Positions 48,257 to 56,653 of a stretch of 64,000 nt of DNA are shown piece after piece. Position numbers and translations under genes: made by a program. The DNA comes from Chlamydiales bacterium (lineage in GTDB: Bacteria; Chlamydiota; Chlamydiia; Chlamydiales; Rhabdochlamydiaceae). Every line of letters begins with the position of its first letter. The stretch's first letter is position 1. The stretch covers positions 23,717 to 87,716 of the forward strand of contig JACPOL010000007.1 of assembly GCA_016185065.1 (NCBI GenBank), read 5' to 3'. The notes under the pieces were generated by a model. That model was not told the origin of the DNA. It made no database searches and saw only the letters and a program-made list of their open reading frames with translations.

Positions 48257-49404
48257 AATTTACAAAAACAATCGACGTTGAAGATTTTCAAAGCGCAGAA
48301 CTGAAGCCCTACCTGCAAGCAATCGCAGATGAGGAGATGGCTTTTTTCGGAATTGAAAATCCCGGCATTACCTGCGATTCGAAAAATTGGGAAACGGCGA
48401 TGGCGCTTCGCGCATTTGGAGAGAACGATCTTTTAAAAGAGGGAAAGCTCTTTGCGGGAATTGGAGCAGGAATAGAACGCCTAACTGAGCTGTTAGCCAG
48501 CAGAGGAGCTCTGGTTTTTCCGACAGACCGCTATCTCGAGCCGACGTTTCGGTCAGATGCGGCGCCTTCCGGTTATATGATTAGCCCAAAGAGTTTTAGT
48601 AGCTTCTGCTCTCATCCCAAAAACATCATTCCCGTACACTCCGATCCACGCTCTTTAAATCTCCCCTCAAATCTCTTTGATGGAGTCTACTCTTTAGGAT
48701 CGATCGAGCATTTTGGAAGTTTGGACGCTGTAGAAGCGGCCTCTCATGAGATCGCGCGAATTTTGAAACCAGGAGGAATCGCCTCAATCTCAACGGAATT
48801 TTTTCTAGAAGGTCCTGCTGGTAGATCCTCGTTCGATGAGAACTGCATCTTGTTTACTCCAGAGATGATTGAGAAGCATATCATTCGCTCCTCTGGCCTG
48901 GAATCTCTCGGTACGCCAAATAACCGGCCTTCTGCTCAAACTTTTGGAACGAGAAGAGTGCTTACCGATTTTCTAAAGTCTTCAAAATCGGCAAAAACTT
49001 TTCTAGATAAGGTGGACGCCTATCCGAATCTGGTCCTATATCACGATGGCTTTCTATTCTGCTCCGTCCACATCTTGCTAAAAAAACCTCTCGACTGGAA
49101 GCCAGTAGCGGTATCTGAGGCAAAAGTCTCTCTCTTTTCGAAAGAGATCGAGACTCGCAATCAGTCCGCGATCATAAAACTGCAAAATGGGCTCTCAAAT
49201 CCTAATGCAACTCTTCTTTCCAACAAGACCTCTGAAACCAAACTCCCGCAAAAAACTCTCCTGTTTCATCTGCTCAGCGAGGTAAATGAGCTTCTCAAAA
49301 GAATGCCTAAATTAAGATATTTCATTATGAGGCTGCTCTTTCTCTCTCCGGGGCTCGCAGCCTTTCTGCGTCGCAAATTAAAAACCTTCGGCATCGTTCC
49401 ATAA
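48253..49404 (+). CDS. Cytoplasmic SAM-dependent methyltransferase
   Basis: A 383-residue protein with a class I methyltransferase core at about 70-220: LFAGIGAGIERLTELLASRG, the promoter-like YSLGSIEHFG and ARILKPGGIASISTEFF, followed by a C-terminal helical region with a basic end. No signal peptide. Coupled to the two-module glycosyltransferase, it probably methylates a sugar of the same glycan. Its TAA stop is directly followed by a MITE-like terminal sequence. Confidence 0.75.
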   Translation: MKFTKTIDVEDFQSAELKPYLQAIADEEMAFFGIENPGITCDSKNWETAMALRAFGENDLLKEGKLFAGIGAGIERLTELLASRGALVFPTDRYLEPTFRSDAAPSGYMISPKSFSSFCSHPKNIIPVHSDPRSLNLPSNLFDGVYSLGSIEHFGSLDAVEAASHEIARILKPGGIASISTEFFLEGPAGRSSFDENCILFTPEMIEKHIIRSSGLESLGTPNNRPSAQTFGTRRVLTDFLKSSKSAKTFLDKVDAYPNLVLYHDGFLFCSVHILLKKPLDWKPVAVSEAKVSLFSKEIETRNQSAIIKLQNGLSNPNATLLSNKTSETKLPQKTLLFHLLSEVNELLKRMPKLRYFIMRLLFLSPGLAAFLRRKLKTFGIVP

Positions 49405-49435
49405 GAGACTATCTACAACCCTATTCTTTTTTAAA
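49405..49435. repeat. Solitary MITE terminal sequence after a stop codon
   Basis: GAGACTATCTACAACC directly follows the TAA stop of the methyltransferase and matches the ends of the 26651 and 51147 elements. The other end of this element is not found; the GT17 gene stop lies within it, so it is a partial or eroded copy. Confidence 0.6.
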
Positions 49436-50923
49436 TAAATAGCAGTCTGAAGATGAGCGAGATACATCCAAGGAGCAGTGTTCTTTCAGATAAGAAACTG
49501 CTTGTGAAGTAGAAGTCCAGCTCACATCATCAAACCAGATATACCCTCCTTTTTTTACTTTTGGGAACCATTTTTCCACATCAAACAGAGCCTGTTCTGC
49601 TGAGTGATTGCCATCCACATGTAAAATATCCACAGATTCATCCGCGAAACGAGTCACAGCTTTCGCCGATGTCATCCTCTTTACAGAACAGTACTCTTTC
49701 AATTGGTTTCGCTTTAAAACTGAAAGGAATCCACGGTAGATTTTTCTCATATCGAGCGCATTCCACCAATTATAAGCTGCCCCTCCCGTCTCATATCCAA
49801 CTAAACATTCTTCTTTGCTCCAGGGATCTACAGCATAGACCATCCCATTCCCTAAATATTTAAGCGCCTGACAAGTGGGATAGATAGAAGCTCCTCCATA
49901 CACACCGATTTCTACACAAACTAGTGGATATGTGTCGTGAATGAGATCCATCATTTTTTCTGCCTTCTCTCGACTGCAAAAGCCCTCAACTTCATGTTGA
50001 CGAGACAAAACTTCAGCTTTATAAGCTTCCCACTTCAGGTCGACTCTATTGTCGTAAATGAAGTTTAATTTCCTGAAATGATCTATATTTTGTTGCACGT
50101 ATCTAGGGTACGTTTCATCTATTGAAACCTGTCTAGTGCGATGTCCATTTATCATCAGCTCATCTTCTCCTTGCGGAGCTACTTCGATGCTAGATCCATG
50201 AGCATACGCCTCAAACTTAGCCTTTACTCTATCCGCGCCGCCCATCCAAGTAAAATGCCATCCTCCATTTTTTAAATAATAGGCAGCATTTTTTGCCTTC
50301 CAGTCCACTTTTTTGCCGCCGTAGTATCCACTGATTATCCCTCTAAAAATTGAAGGCGTTATCGTTTTCAAATAACCATAGGTTGTCGCTCCTGCGCTAT
50401 CCCAAGGAATAAAACCTAACCGATCTAAAAAGTAGAAATAGAGAGCCATGCATATCCCAACCTTGTCATATCGTCCACTCTTCAGTGGCGATGAAATCTG
50501 ATCAAAACAATCTCCGCGCCAGATTTCATCGACATCGGAAATGAAAATAATATCGTCATTTGAGCAGTGACTTAACGCTTGCATGATCTGATCTCTCTGA
50601 AAGACTTCCCTTTCAAAATTAGCATCTTCCGTTCTCTCTCGGGCAGTATAGGACTCTGGTAGATCAACTACGATACAGATGATTTTATCTAGAAATTTGC
50701 TAAAACGTTCTTTGTTCTCAGAAAAATATAGCGGTTTAGGAAGCCCTTTATGCGTATGTGTGGCTTCTACCAAAACGAATTTATCCACATGGTCATTCAA
50801 TTCATTTAGTCGAATCTCTAAGATTTCTAATTCGTTATAAAAGCTAAAGCAGTCGTAAACAGTAGCAAAACTGGAGCTGCACAGGAGGAAGGATAGTAAA
50901 CATAGACTCAAACGCATAATCAC
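49421..50923 (-). CDS. Exported GT17 glycosyltransferase fused to a class I methyltransferase
   Basis: About 500 residues. The start is taken as GTG at 50923, eight bases after GGAG (ATG at 50917 is the alternative); the longer frame upstream is the promoter. A signal peptide (LSLCLLSFLLCSSSFA) leads to a GT17 domain of the MGAT3 kind: YDCFSFYNELEILEIRLNEL, FVLVEATHTHKG and DDIIFISDVDEIWRGD. From about residue 325 a methyltransferase of the Methyltransf_24 type follows (CVEIGVYGGASIYPT, MVYAVDPWS, DILHVDGNHSAEQA, GGYIWFDD). GT17 enzymes add beta-1,4-GlcNAc to mannose cores in eukaryotes. Fusion and export are unusual; secretion to the host is inferred. Confidence 0.75.
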   Translation of the reverse strand: MIMRLSLCLLSFLLCSSSFATVYDCFSFYNELEILEIRLNELNDHVDKFVLVEATHTHKGLPKPLYFSENKERFSKFLDKIICIVVDLPESYTARERTEDANFEREVFQRDQIMQALSHCSNDDIIFISDVDEIWRGDCFDQISSPLKSGRYDKVGICMALYFYFLDRLGFIPWDSAGATTYGYLKTITPSIFRGIISGYYGGKKVDWKAKNAAYYLKNGGWHFTWMGGADRVKAKFEAYAHGSSIEVAPQGEDELMINGHRTRQVSIDETYPRYVQQNIDHFRKLNFIYDNRVDLKWEAYKAEVLSRQHEVEGFCSREKAEKMMDLIHDTYPLVCVEIGVYGGASIYPTCQALKYLGNGMVYAVDPWSKEECLVGYETGGAAYNWWNALDMRKIYRGFLSVLKRNQLKEYCSVKRMTSAKAVTRFADESVDILHVDGNHSAEQALFDVEKWFPKVKKGGYIWFDDVSWTSTSQAVSYLKEHCSLDVSRSSSDCYLFKKE

Positions 50924-50960
50924 AATAGACACTCCATGAGCAGGTGAAAAAAATGTTGGG

Positions 50961-50989
50961 ATTCTAGGGTTTAAACAAGTTTGAGTCAA
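50961..50989 (-). promoter_or_regulatory. Promoter of the GT17-methyltransferase gene
   Basis: TTGACT (50984-50989), 17 bases, TAGAAT (50961-50966) on the minus strand. Near-identical to the promoter at 52017 because the leader is duplicated. Confidence 0.75.
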
Positions 50990-50994
50990 AAAAA

Positions 50995-51007
50995 TTGCAG
51001 ACAGCTC
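50995..51007 (-). repeat. MITE-end-like sequence after the licD fragment stop
   Basis: Minus strand GAGCTGTCTGCAA directly follows a TGA, resembling the terminal sequence of the 26651 and 51147 elements. It is part of the duplicated leader segment. Confidence 0.5.
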
Positions 51008-51136
51008 TCAGCGGATGGGTGTTGGCCAGAGGCTCTCGATGAGAAATTCGGTGGAGGAGAAGTCTATGATCTTCACTTTTTTCTTATCTTCTCTGGTCCA
51101 CCAGGCGCACTCCATGACATCTTCTCTATACTGCGT
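51008..51136 (-). pseudogene. 3' fragment of the licD-like gene (duplicated)
   Basis: 129 bases nearly identical to the end of the LicD-like gene at 52064, including the final codons S-L-W-P-T-P-I-R and a TGA in place of TAA. The similarity stops abruptly at 51136, eight bases before the TAA flanking a MITE. It is non-functional and came with the duplicated promoter-leader. Confidence 0.85.
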
Positions 51137-51146
51137 CGTTCCCTAA

Positions 51147-51305
51147 GAGACTGTCCACAAAACCATTCAGCTTGCCTTTTTTGTCTTTTGGATTTCTGTG
51201 TCTTGTTCGATTTTACTGACTTTACCCAAGTCACCCACAATCTCCACAAAACACAGAAATCGAAAATCCTAAAAACTCAAACCAAAGTGGCGTGTGGACG
51301 GCCTC
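51147..51305. mobile_element. 159 bp MITE, same family as 26651
   Basis: It begins GAGACTGTCCACAAAACC and ends with the complement of GAGGCCGTCCACACGCC; TAA duplications flank it at 51144-51146 and 51306-51308. Internally, GATTTCTGTGT and ACACAGAAATC form a smaller inverted repeat and TGACTTTACCCAAGTCA a palindrome. It contributes one base of the stop codon of the adjacent methyltransferase gene. Confidence 0.75.
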
Positions 51306-51982
51306 TAAAGAGAGTCATTCCGAATGTATAACACCTGCTTAATGTGATCACCAATAGGGTATGAAAGAACTTTACTACCCTTAATATTGAATGGGGGTTT
51401 TGTAAGGTCCAATGGGCGGTTCCTTCCTCGATACTCATTTTCTCTGTTACTTTTTGTTCTGTCTACAGAGTCAGTAAAACTGATAGCAAGATCATTTGTT
51501 AATAGACAGTGCTTATACTGCTTAATTTTTTTTAGAAATGTCTGAATATCCGCGTGTTGTAAGTGTTGCAACACATCTTTGCATATCATCAAATCTCCCG
51601 CAGGAAGAGACATAGCGAGAATATCTCCCTGCACAAAATGAATATTAGCAGCGCCAAATTTTTTCTGGTTTAGTTGGACCACTTGCTCTACTACATCAAC
51701 TCCAACATAATTGACACCACTCCAATCTATATATCGTGAAAATTCCCATGTGCCACAACCCAAATCTACCACATCATGAATATCATTAGAGCGAATGAAA
51801 TTAGTTAAAAACTCCATATATGCAGATGCATTCACAGGAAAGGAACCCCAACCTGACGATGGATCCCCATCCTCAGCCACTCCCCATTCCAAGTTGCTAT
51901 AGATTGATGTAAACGCCTCAGAGCAACTCTTCTCTGCAGCACTTGCTTGTGCAAAAAACAAGAAACATAACAATGCTTTCAT
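51305..51982 (-). CDS. Exported class I methyltransferase
   Basis: About 225 residues. The ATG at 51982 follows GGAGTG; the frame upstream of it is the promoter. A signal peptide MKALLCFLFFAQASA is followed by a Methyltransf_25-like domain: DVVDLGCGTWEFSRYIDWSG (motif I), VGVDVVEQVV and VQGDILAMSLPAGDLMICKD. SAM is not expected in the periplasm, so action after secretion into host cytosol is plausible but inferred. The TAG stop is created by insertion of the MITE at 51147, so the original C-terminus may have been longer. Confidence 0.75.
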   Translation of the reverse strand: MKALLCFLFFAQASAAEKSCSEAFTSIYSNLEWGVAEDGDPSSGWGSFPVNASAYMEFLTNFIRSNDIHDVVDLGCGTWEFSRYIDWSGVNYVGVDVVEQVVQLNQKKFGAANIHFVQGDILAMSLPAGDLMICKDVLQHLQHADIQTFLKKIKQYKHCLLTNDLAISFTDSVDRTKSNRENEYRGRNRPLDLTKPPFNIKGSKVLSYPIGDHIKQVLYIRNDSL

Positions 51983-52016
51983 CAACACTCCATGAGCAGG
52001 TGAAAAAATTGTTATG

Positions 52017-52045
52017 ATTCTAGGGTTTAAACAAGTTTGAGTCAA
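52017..52045 (-). promoter_or_regulatory. Promoter of the exported methyltransferase gene
   Basis: Minus strand TTGACT (52040-52045), 17 bases, TAGAAT (52017-52022), close to the sigma-66/70 consensus. It is duplicated at 50961. Confidence 0.75.
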
Positions 52046-52050
52046 AAAAA

Positions 52051-52063
52051 TTGTAGACAGCTC
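52051..52063 (-). repeat. MITE-end-like sequence after the licD stop
   Basis: Minus strand GAGCTGTCTACAA directly follows the TAA stop of the LicD-like gene, matching the terminal sequence of the MITE family. No second end is seen before the next gene. Confidence 0.5.
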
Positions 52064-52762
52064 TTAGCGGATGGGTATTGGCCAGGGGCTCGCGATGAGA
52101 AATTCGGCGGGGGAGAAGTCTATGATCTTCACTTTTTTCTTATCTTCTCTAGTCCACCAGGCGTACTCCATGACATCTTCTCCATACTGCGTCTTCAAGT
52201 AGCGCATCGGCGAGGAGGAGGCGGTGAGTTCAATGGGCCCGAACTTAACGCGCGTTAGATTTTCAAGCTCGTGAGGCTCCCAGTAGTTATCGGGCCAATT
52301 TTCTCTGGCCATTTCATGTGCAAGAATGATATTCCCCGTCTCTTTATCTCTCTTCATTAGAAAGATATCGATTCCATCGCCAAGGCCTCTTCTTCGCACT
52401 ACTTTAAATCCAAAATATGTGCGCATAAGCTTTAGACCGAAGCGGTAGAAGCTCTTTTCAAGTGCCCAGACTCTTGGAGCGTCCTCTTCGAAAATTTCAA
52501 TATCGGCATCATAATCCCAGGGGATAAATCCTCCGTGCCGCGTGGCTCCAATGAGAGTTCCTCCATCAATCCAGTAGGTGATCTGATTCAAGTTAAATAG
52601 CTGATCTAAAAGAGAGAGAGACTGGTAGATCCTGCCAACGCTGTAGGGATCTCTTCTTTTCAACTGATCGCTTGTTAGCTCTGTTGAAAATGAGAACCTA
52701 CAGAAAAATAGAGCAAAAAAAAGAAAAAATAAAATCCCTCTATTCACAAAAAATCTCTTCAT
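52064..52762 (-). CDS. LicD/fukutin-like protein with N-terminal signal or anchor
   Basis: A 232-residue protein. An N-terminal hydrophobic segment (GILFFLFFALFFCRFSFS) suggests export or anchoring. It is followed by the LicD motif YWIDGGTLIGATRHGGFIPW and DYDADIEIF with the metal-binding aspartates, then VVRRRGLGDGIDIFLM. LicD family members transfer phosphocholine or, as fukutin in eukaryotes, ribitol phosphate. Its extreme 3' end is duplicated at 51008. It is divergent from the autotransporter gene with only 45 bases between starts. Confidence 0.78.
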   Translation of the reverse strand: MKRFFVNRGILFFLFFALFFCRFSFSTELTSDQLKRRDPYSVGRIYQSLSLLDQLFNLNQITYWIDGGTLIGATRHGGFIPWDYDADIEIFEEDAPRVWALEKSFYRFGLKLMRTYFGFKVVRRRGLGDGIDIFLMKRDKETGNIILAHEMARENWPDNYWEPHELENLTRVKFGPIELTASSSPMRYLKTQYGEDVMEYAWWTREDKKKVKIIDFSPAEFLIASPWPIPIR

Positions 52763-52807
52763 GCTATCAGCCTAGATAATCAATAAAATTTTATAAAGAG
52801 AAGATCT

Positions 52808-54979
52808 ATGCGCTCAAAACACGTACTCACTACTCTCACACTATTTTCCATCTCTCTTCTATGCAATACAGCTACCGCATCAGAAAGAAGACACGGCGCG
52901 CCCTTGATCTCAATTTTAAAAGAGGAGCAACCAGAGGAACCATCTCCTGCTCCAGTTCTTGCTTCAGGGCCTTTCATTCCTCCTATTCAAGAAAATAAAA
53001 AGGAGGAGGTGAATCCATCCACGTTGAAGAAGCCAGAAAGAGATGAGACCTGCTCGACCTCCGCTGCTAAAGGCTACATGAATCTGCGCCATATCGAAGC
53101 GAACGGTATTGGGTATAAACACGGGTATTCAACAGCAGAGCTCTTCTTTGCCAATAGTGAGAAAAGTTTTATTCCCTTCCTAGATCTACGCGGCCACTTG
53201 TTTAACACTGGTAAATTTGCCGGAAACGTCGGGTTGGGTTTTAGAAATTTTCCCAGCGAATCTTCGCGCGCTTTTGGAGCTAACATCTTCTACGACTTTA
53301 GACGAGAGAGAAAACACAACTTCCATCAGGTGGGACTGGGACTGGAATCCCTTGGCGCAGTCTGGGATTTCCGCGCCAACGGATATATCCCTGTGGGATC
53401 TAACAGCGACTATTTTGACAGTGAGTTTCACGAGTTCGATGAGCATGAGATCATCCTCCGCCGCAAAAAAGACATTGCGATGTATGGAGTTGATGCTGAA
53501 GCCGGCGCCCACGTTTATCGCTGGAACAACTTAGACCTCTACACTGGAATTGGGCCCTACTACTTCGTTAGAGGCCACAAGGATGCAATCGGCGGCAAAG
53601 CGCGCGTTAATGCGAGGTTTTTTGCAGACTGTGCATTTAATCTCTCTCTCGAAGGAACCGTCTCTTACGACTCGCTTTTTAAGGATATCTACCAGGGCCA
53701 ACTCTCTATCTCCTTCCCCCTTGCAAGAAGCAAGAAGGTCGAAAAGGGACGACATAAGGGAACATGTTCGGATTTCACGGCACTTCAAAGACGTCTAGTG
53801 CTGCCTGTCGTGCGTGATGAGATCATCGTTATCAAGAGAAAGAAGAAGAATAGCGTGGCGATCAACCCTGCTACAGGGCTTCCTTACCAGGTCTGGTTTG
53901 TAAATAACACGAGCTCTTCTCTTGGAACTTTTGAGAGCCCCTACCCTACTCTTGAGATGGCTCAGAACGCCTCTTCACCTAACGATATCATCTACGTCTT
54001 CTCAGGCAATGGAACAACAACAGGCATGGATAGTGGAATCACTATGCAGGCTGGACAGAAGCTCTTAGGCTCTGGAACTAAGCATCCGCTCTCAACAACT
54101 GCTGGAACTATCACCATCCCCGCCTTTACGAACATTAATCCAATTCTCTCAAGCACCCTGCTTGGCAGCGATGGCATCGTTCTCCTCGCGAATAATAATG
54201 AGATTGCCGGGTTAACCTTGGATGCGACGAATGGCAGAGCCGGTATCCTTTATCAGGAATCAGACCCGATTTCAGGTCTATTGGTCCGCAATAACTTAAT
54301 CCTCGGTGGCCCCGGCGGATCGGGCACAGGAACGGGCTCGGGCTCTACTGCCATAGCAATTAGAGTAGAAAATCTGGATGGCGACCTGACTGTCCACGAC
54401 AATACATTTATTGGTGGAACTGCAGGCACAGGAATCTCGACAACAACCGCTATCAATGGAAATAGCAAGCATTATATCTTTAAAAACACAATTAGCGGCT
54501 TTGTAAGTTCAGCCATCGACCTTGAGGCTTCGGAATCCGGAGCTAGGTCGTTCGCAAGTATTCACAATAATACGATCACCGGAGAAGCAACCGGCGGTGG
54601 TATTAGTATCATAACTTCCCCAACCGATCCAGATGAGTCTTTCTTCAGCGCAATGGTCGAAGACAACCAGTTCAATGATATTAACGGTACTGCTTTAGCT
54701 CTGCATGTTAGCCAGAGCTCAAATAGCAGCGGCCTCTTCCAAGTGACTGGAAACACTTTTAATAACTGTAGCACTCCATTTAATGCTTCAGTGGATACTG
54801 TGGGACAGACCTCTTGCGTGATCTTCAACAACAATACAGCCTTCACGAACTCTGGCCCTTACGTATTTGATGGAACAAATGGCTTATTAAAAGCGGCAAT
54901 TGATGATAATATTGGCGATCTACAAGTGGTAGGAACGATCCATCTCTCCAAGGCTGAAGGCTTTCAATGCGTCAACTAA
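52808..54979 (+). CDS. Inverse-autotransporter-type adhesin with beta-helix passenger
   Basis: A 723-residue surface protein with a signal peptide (MRSKHVLTTLTLFSISLLCN, cleavage near TASA). The first 300 residues form an inverse autotransporter barrel (GYMNLRHIEANGIGYKHGYS, GNVGLGFRNFP, FGANIFYDFRRER). The C-terminal passenger begins at PYQVWFVNNTSSSLGTFESP and resembles a right-handed beta helix rich in N, G and T (LLANNNEIAGLTLDAT, RNNLILGGPGGSGTG, HDNTFIGGTAGTG). It would present the passenger on the cell surface for adhesion or host contact. It is monocistronic, ending before a hairpin region. Confidence 0.82.
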   Translation: MRSKHVLTTLTLFSISLLCNTATASERRHGAPLISILKEEQPEEPSPAPVLASGPFIPPIQENKKEEVNPSTLKKPERDETCSTSAAKGYMNLRHIEANGIGYKHGYSTAELFFANSEKSFIPFLDLRGHLFNTGKFAGNVGLGFRNFPSESSRAFGANIFYDFRRERKHNFHQVGLGLESLGAVWDFRANGYIPVGSNSDYFDSEFHEFDEHEIILRRKKDIAMYGVDAEAGAHVYRWNNLDLYTGIGPYYFVRGHKDAIGGKARVNARFFADCAFNLSLEGTVSYDSLFKDIYQGQLSISFPLARSKKVEKGRHKGTCSDFTALQRRLVLPVVRDEIIVIKRKKKNSVAINPATGLPYQVWFVNNTSSSLGTFESPYPTLEMAQNASSPNDIIYVFSGNGTTTGMDSGITMQAGQKLLGSGTKHPLSTTAGTITIPAFTNINPILSSTLLGSDGIVLLANNNEIAGLTLDATNGRAGILYQESDPISGLLVRNNLILGGPGGSGTGTGSGSTAIAIRVENLDGDLTVHDNTFIGGTAGTGISTTTAINGNSKHYIFKNTISGFVSSAIDLEASESGARSFASIHNNTITGEATGGGISIITSPTDPDESFFSAMVEDNQFNDINGTALALHVSQSSNSSGLFQVTGNTFNNCSTPFNASVDTVGQTSCVIFNNNTAFTNSGPYVFDGTNGLLKAAIDDNIGDLQVVGTIHLSKAEGFQCVN

Positions 54980-55020
54980 GCTAAAGCATTAACGAGAACA
55001 TTTGCGCAACAGGTAAAAAG

Positions 55021-55145
55021 TAACAGGATAAAGAGGATCGCTGCAATAAGCAGCGGCAGGATATGCAGGATAAAAAAAATCGCCATCCTCAATATCCTGC
55101 TGCTCCATAAAATGGAGCGATCCTGCTAGCGCAGCGGATCCTGTT
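55021..55145. repeat. CAGGAT foldback between convergent genes
   Basis: Inner arms GCAGGATATGCAGGAT (55056-55071) and ATCCTCAATATCCTGC (55085-55100) pair in 14 of 16 positions; outer arms around TAACAGGATA and GGATCCTGTTT also pair. It lies between the adhesin and the convergent polymerase-like gene, so it may be a bidirectional terminator. Confidence 0.65.
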
Positions 55146-55166
55146 TACTCTTGAAATCTTGACTTC

Positions 55167-56513
55167 TTAGACCTTGCCTGCGAATAAAATTCTGCTTTTA
55201 GAGCGGCCGATCATGTAGAGGGCGAGGTTGATAAGGATGAAGAAGTAGAGGAGCCAGAATCCCGAGGTGTTGAAAAAGTTGGTGACGACGATGAAGGCAA
55301 ATGTTCCGGCAAATCCCTTCACGATGTTTCCATGGAGAAGCACTGCTTCTTTAAGCTTCACATCAGCAAGCCGCAGAACATAGCCTCCGATGGTTCCCAT
55401 GGCCATCACTCCAACCCATCCAAAATTAAGATAGGCCTCTCCAAAAGGACCCGACCTAAGGCCTGTATGCTGCAGCCGGTCGAACTGTACGAGCTCCGTC
55501 ACATATCCTCCATAGCTCCACGCTTCTCGAAATTCAGATGCAAACCTCGGCAGAAATGAGAGGAGCGCTGCGAGATAGCTTTTTCCGTAGAGGTACTCTC
55601 CATCCCAGTAGGAAAGCAGCCAGGCGAAGTCGCGATTATCTGAAAGATGGCTTCCGTATAAGGTCTGATACCAAAAATTCAAAAGCAGATGAAAGGGGTC
55701 ATCTATCCCTGTCCGCGCAGAAGCTAAAAAAATTGCACCGAGTAGAAATACCGGCATGAATGCTGCAACTTTCCAGAGAGTCACCCTCCCTTTATTGAAA
55801 AAGATGCGGTAGGAGAGGACCATCAGCAAGTTAAAGAAGGTGAGTAGCCTAGATCCTAAGAATAGAGAGAGGAAAAAGAGAGCGAACAGGAGCAGGAGGG
55901 TCTCTTTTTTTCTCCACTGCTGATACCGAACACCAAAATACCAGATTGCAACCGTAAAGGCGCAGATGGTGAGGTTAAAAAGAGGGCGGAGGGAGCTCTC
56001 TCTAATAAAGTAGTCGCGCGCTGAAAAGCCGAAACCGGCTGAAAAGAAGAAGGGGGCGATGAGGGCAAACAGCGCGATCGTTAAAAGGAGGAGGGCGTAA
56101 CAGCTGCGTTTGGAAGAGATGTTTCTCTCGATGATCCTCTCCATTCCACTCATCAGCTTTTTCAAAGGCAGAAAATTCACCCTCCTTCTGGGGCGATCGT
56201 GAAGATAACGCCCCACCCAGAGAAATAGATATCCCACAGCTCCAATGGAAAACGCCTTATCGACAAAGGGCTCGACCCTCTCATAATCCCTACCAAGCGC
56301 GGGGATGTTAAAGATCGATGCGCTAAACGGGTACATGAGAAGGATGAAGAGAACAAACTGCAGAAAAATTGTAAAAGTCCAGAAGTCGAGCTTCCACCCA
56401 GTTTTTTTGTAAGATCGATACCAGAAAAAGAAAAAATGGCCGAGAAGCAGAAGGTCTACAGCCATCCACAGAGGTGAAAATCGTACTCCGCCAAATAGAA
56501 GCTCAATTTTCAT
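55167..56513 (-). CDS. Wzy-like oligosaccharide repeat-unit polymerase
   Basis: About 448 residues with ten or more hydrophobic segments, a basic cytoplasmic loop around 125-140 (RPRRRVNFLPLKKL) and a large extracytoplasmic loop containing YQTLYGSHLSDNRDFAWLLS and YWDGEYLYGKSYLAALLSFL, then GPFGEAYLNFGWVGVM, the region O-antigen polymerases share. It would polymerise lipid-linked oligosaccharides in the periplasm. The ATG at 56513 (MKIELLFGG) is a likely start. Wzy sequences are poorly conserved, so the assignment rests on topology, loop motif and neighbours (wzx-like, manC, gmd). Confidence 0.7.
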   Translation of the reverse strand: MKIELLFGGVRFSPLWMAVDLLLLGHFFFFWYRSYKKTGWKLDFWTFTIFLQFVLFILLMYPFSASIFNIPALGRDYERVEPFVDKAFSIGAVGYLFLWVGRYLHDRPRRRVNFLPLKKLMSGMERIIERNISSKRSCYALLLLTIALFALIAPFFFSAGFGFSARDYFIRESSLRPLFNLTICAFTVAIWYFGVRYQQWRKKETLLLLFALFFLSLFLGSRLLTFFNLLMVLSYRIFFNKGRVTLWKVAAFMPVFLLGAIFLASARTGIDDPFHLLLNFWYQTLYGSHLSDNRDFAWLLSYWDGEYLYGKSYLAALLSFLPRFASEFREAWSYGGYVTELVQFDRLQHTGLRSGPFGEAYLNFGWVGVMAMGTIGGYVLRLADVKLKEAVLLHGNIVKGFAGTFAFIVVTNFFNTSGFWLLYFFILINLALYMIGRSKSRILFAGKV

Positions 56514-56525
56514 TAAAATGTCCAA

Positions 56526-56653
56526 TTTTGGCCAAAATAGGGGGCAAAATCGCCATTTTTTGGCTATTTTTGGTACCCATTTTTAGCCATTTATTTGCAA
56601 ATAGCTAAATATAAGCAGCTTATGCTACCTGCGATTTTGATGCATTTTTGAGG
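56526..56653. other. Low-complexity intergenic stretch
   Basis: Between the polymerase-like and manC genes lie 128 bases with several spaced copies of a GGCTATTTTT/CCATTTTT-type motif in both directions. No gene or promoter pair is clear. It may form secondary structure in the leftward transcript. Confidence 0.4.

Noticed and set aside
50924..50989. N-terminal extension of the GT17-methyltransferase protein starting at a TTG
   Set aside because: The extension (beginning MTQTCLNPRI) is encoded by the promoter: the TTG is part of the -35 and TAGAAT lies inside it. The signal peptide begins at the downstream GTG or ATG behind GGAG.
51983..52045. N-terminal extension of the exported methyltransferase
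   Set aside because: Same duplicated promoter sequence read as protein. The ATG at 51982 with GGAGTG gives a normal signal peptide.
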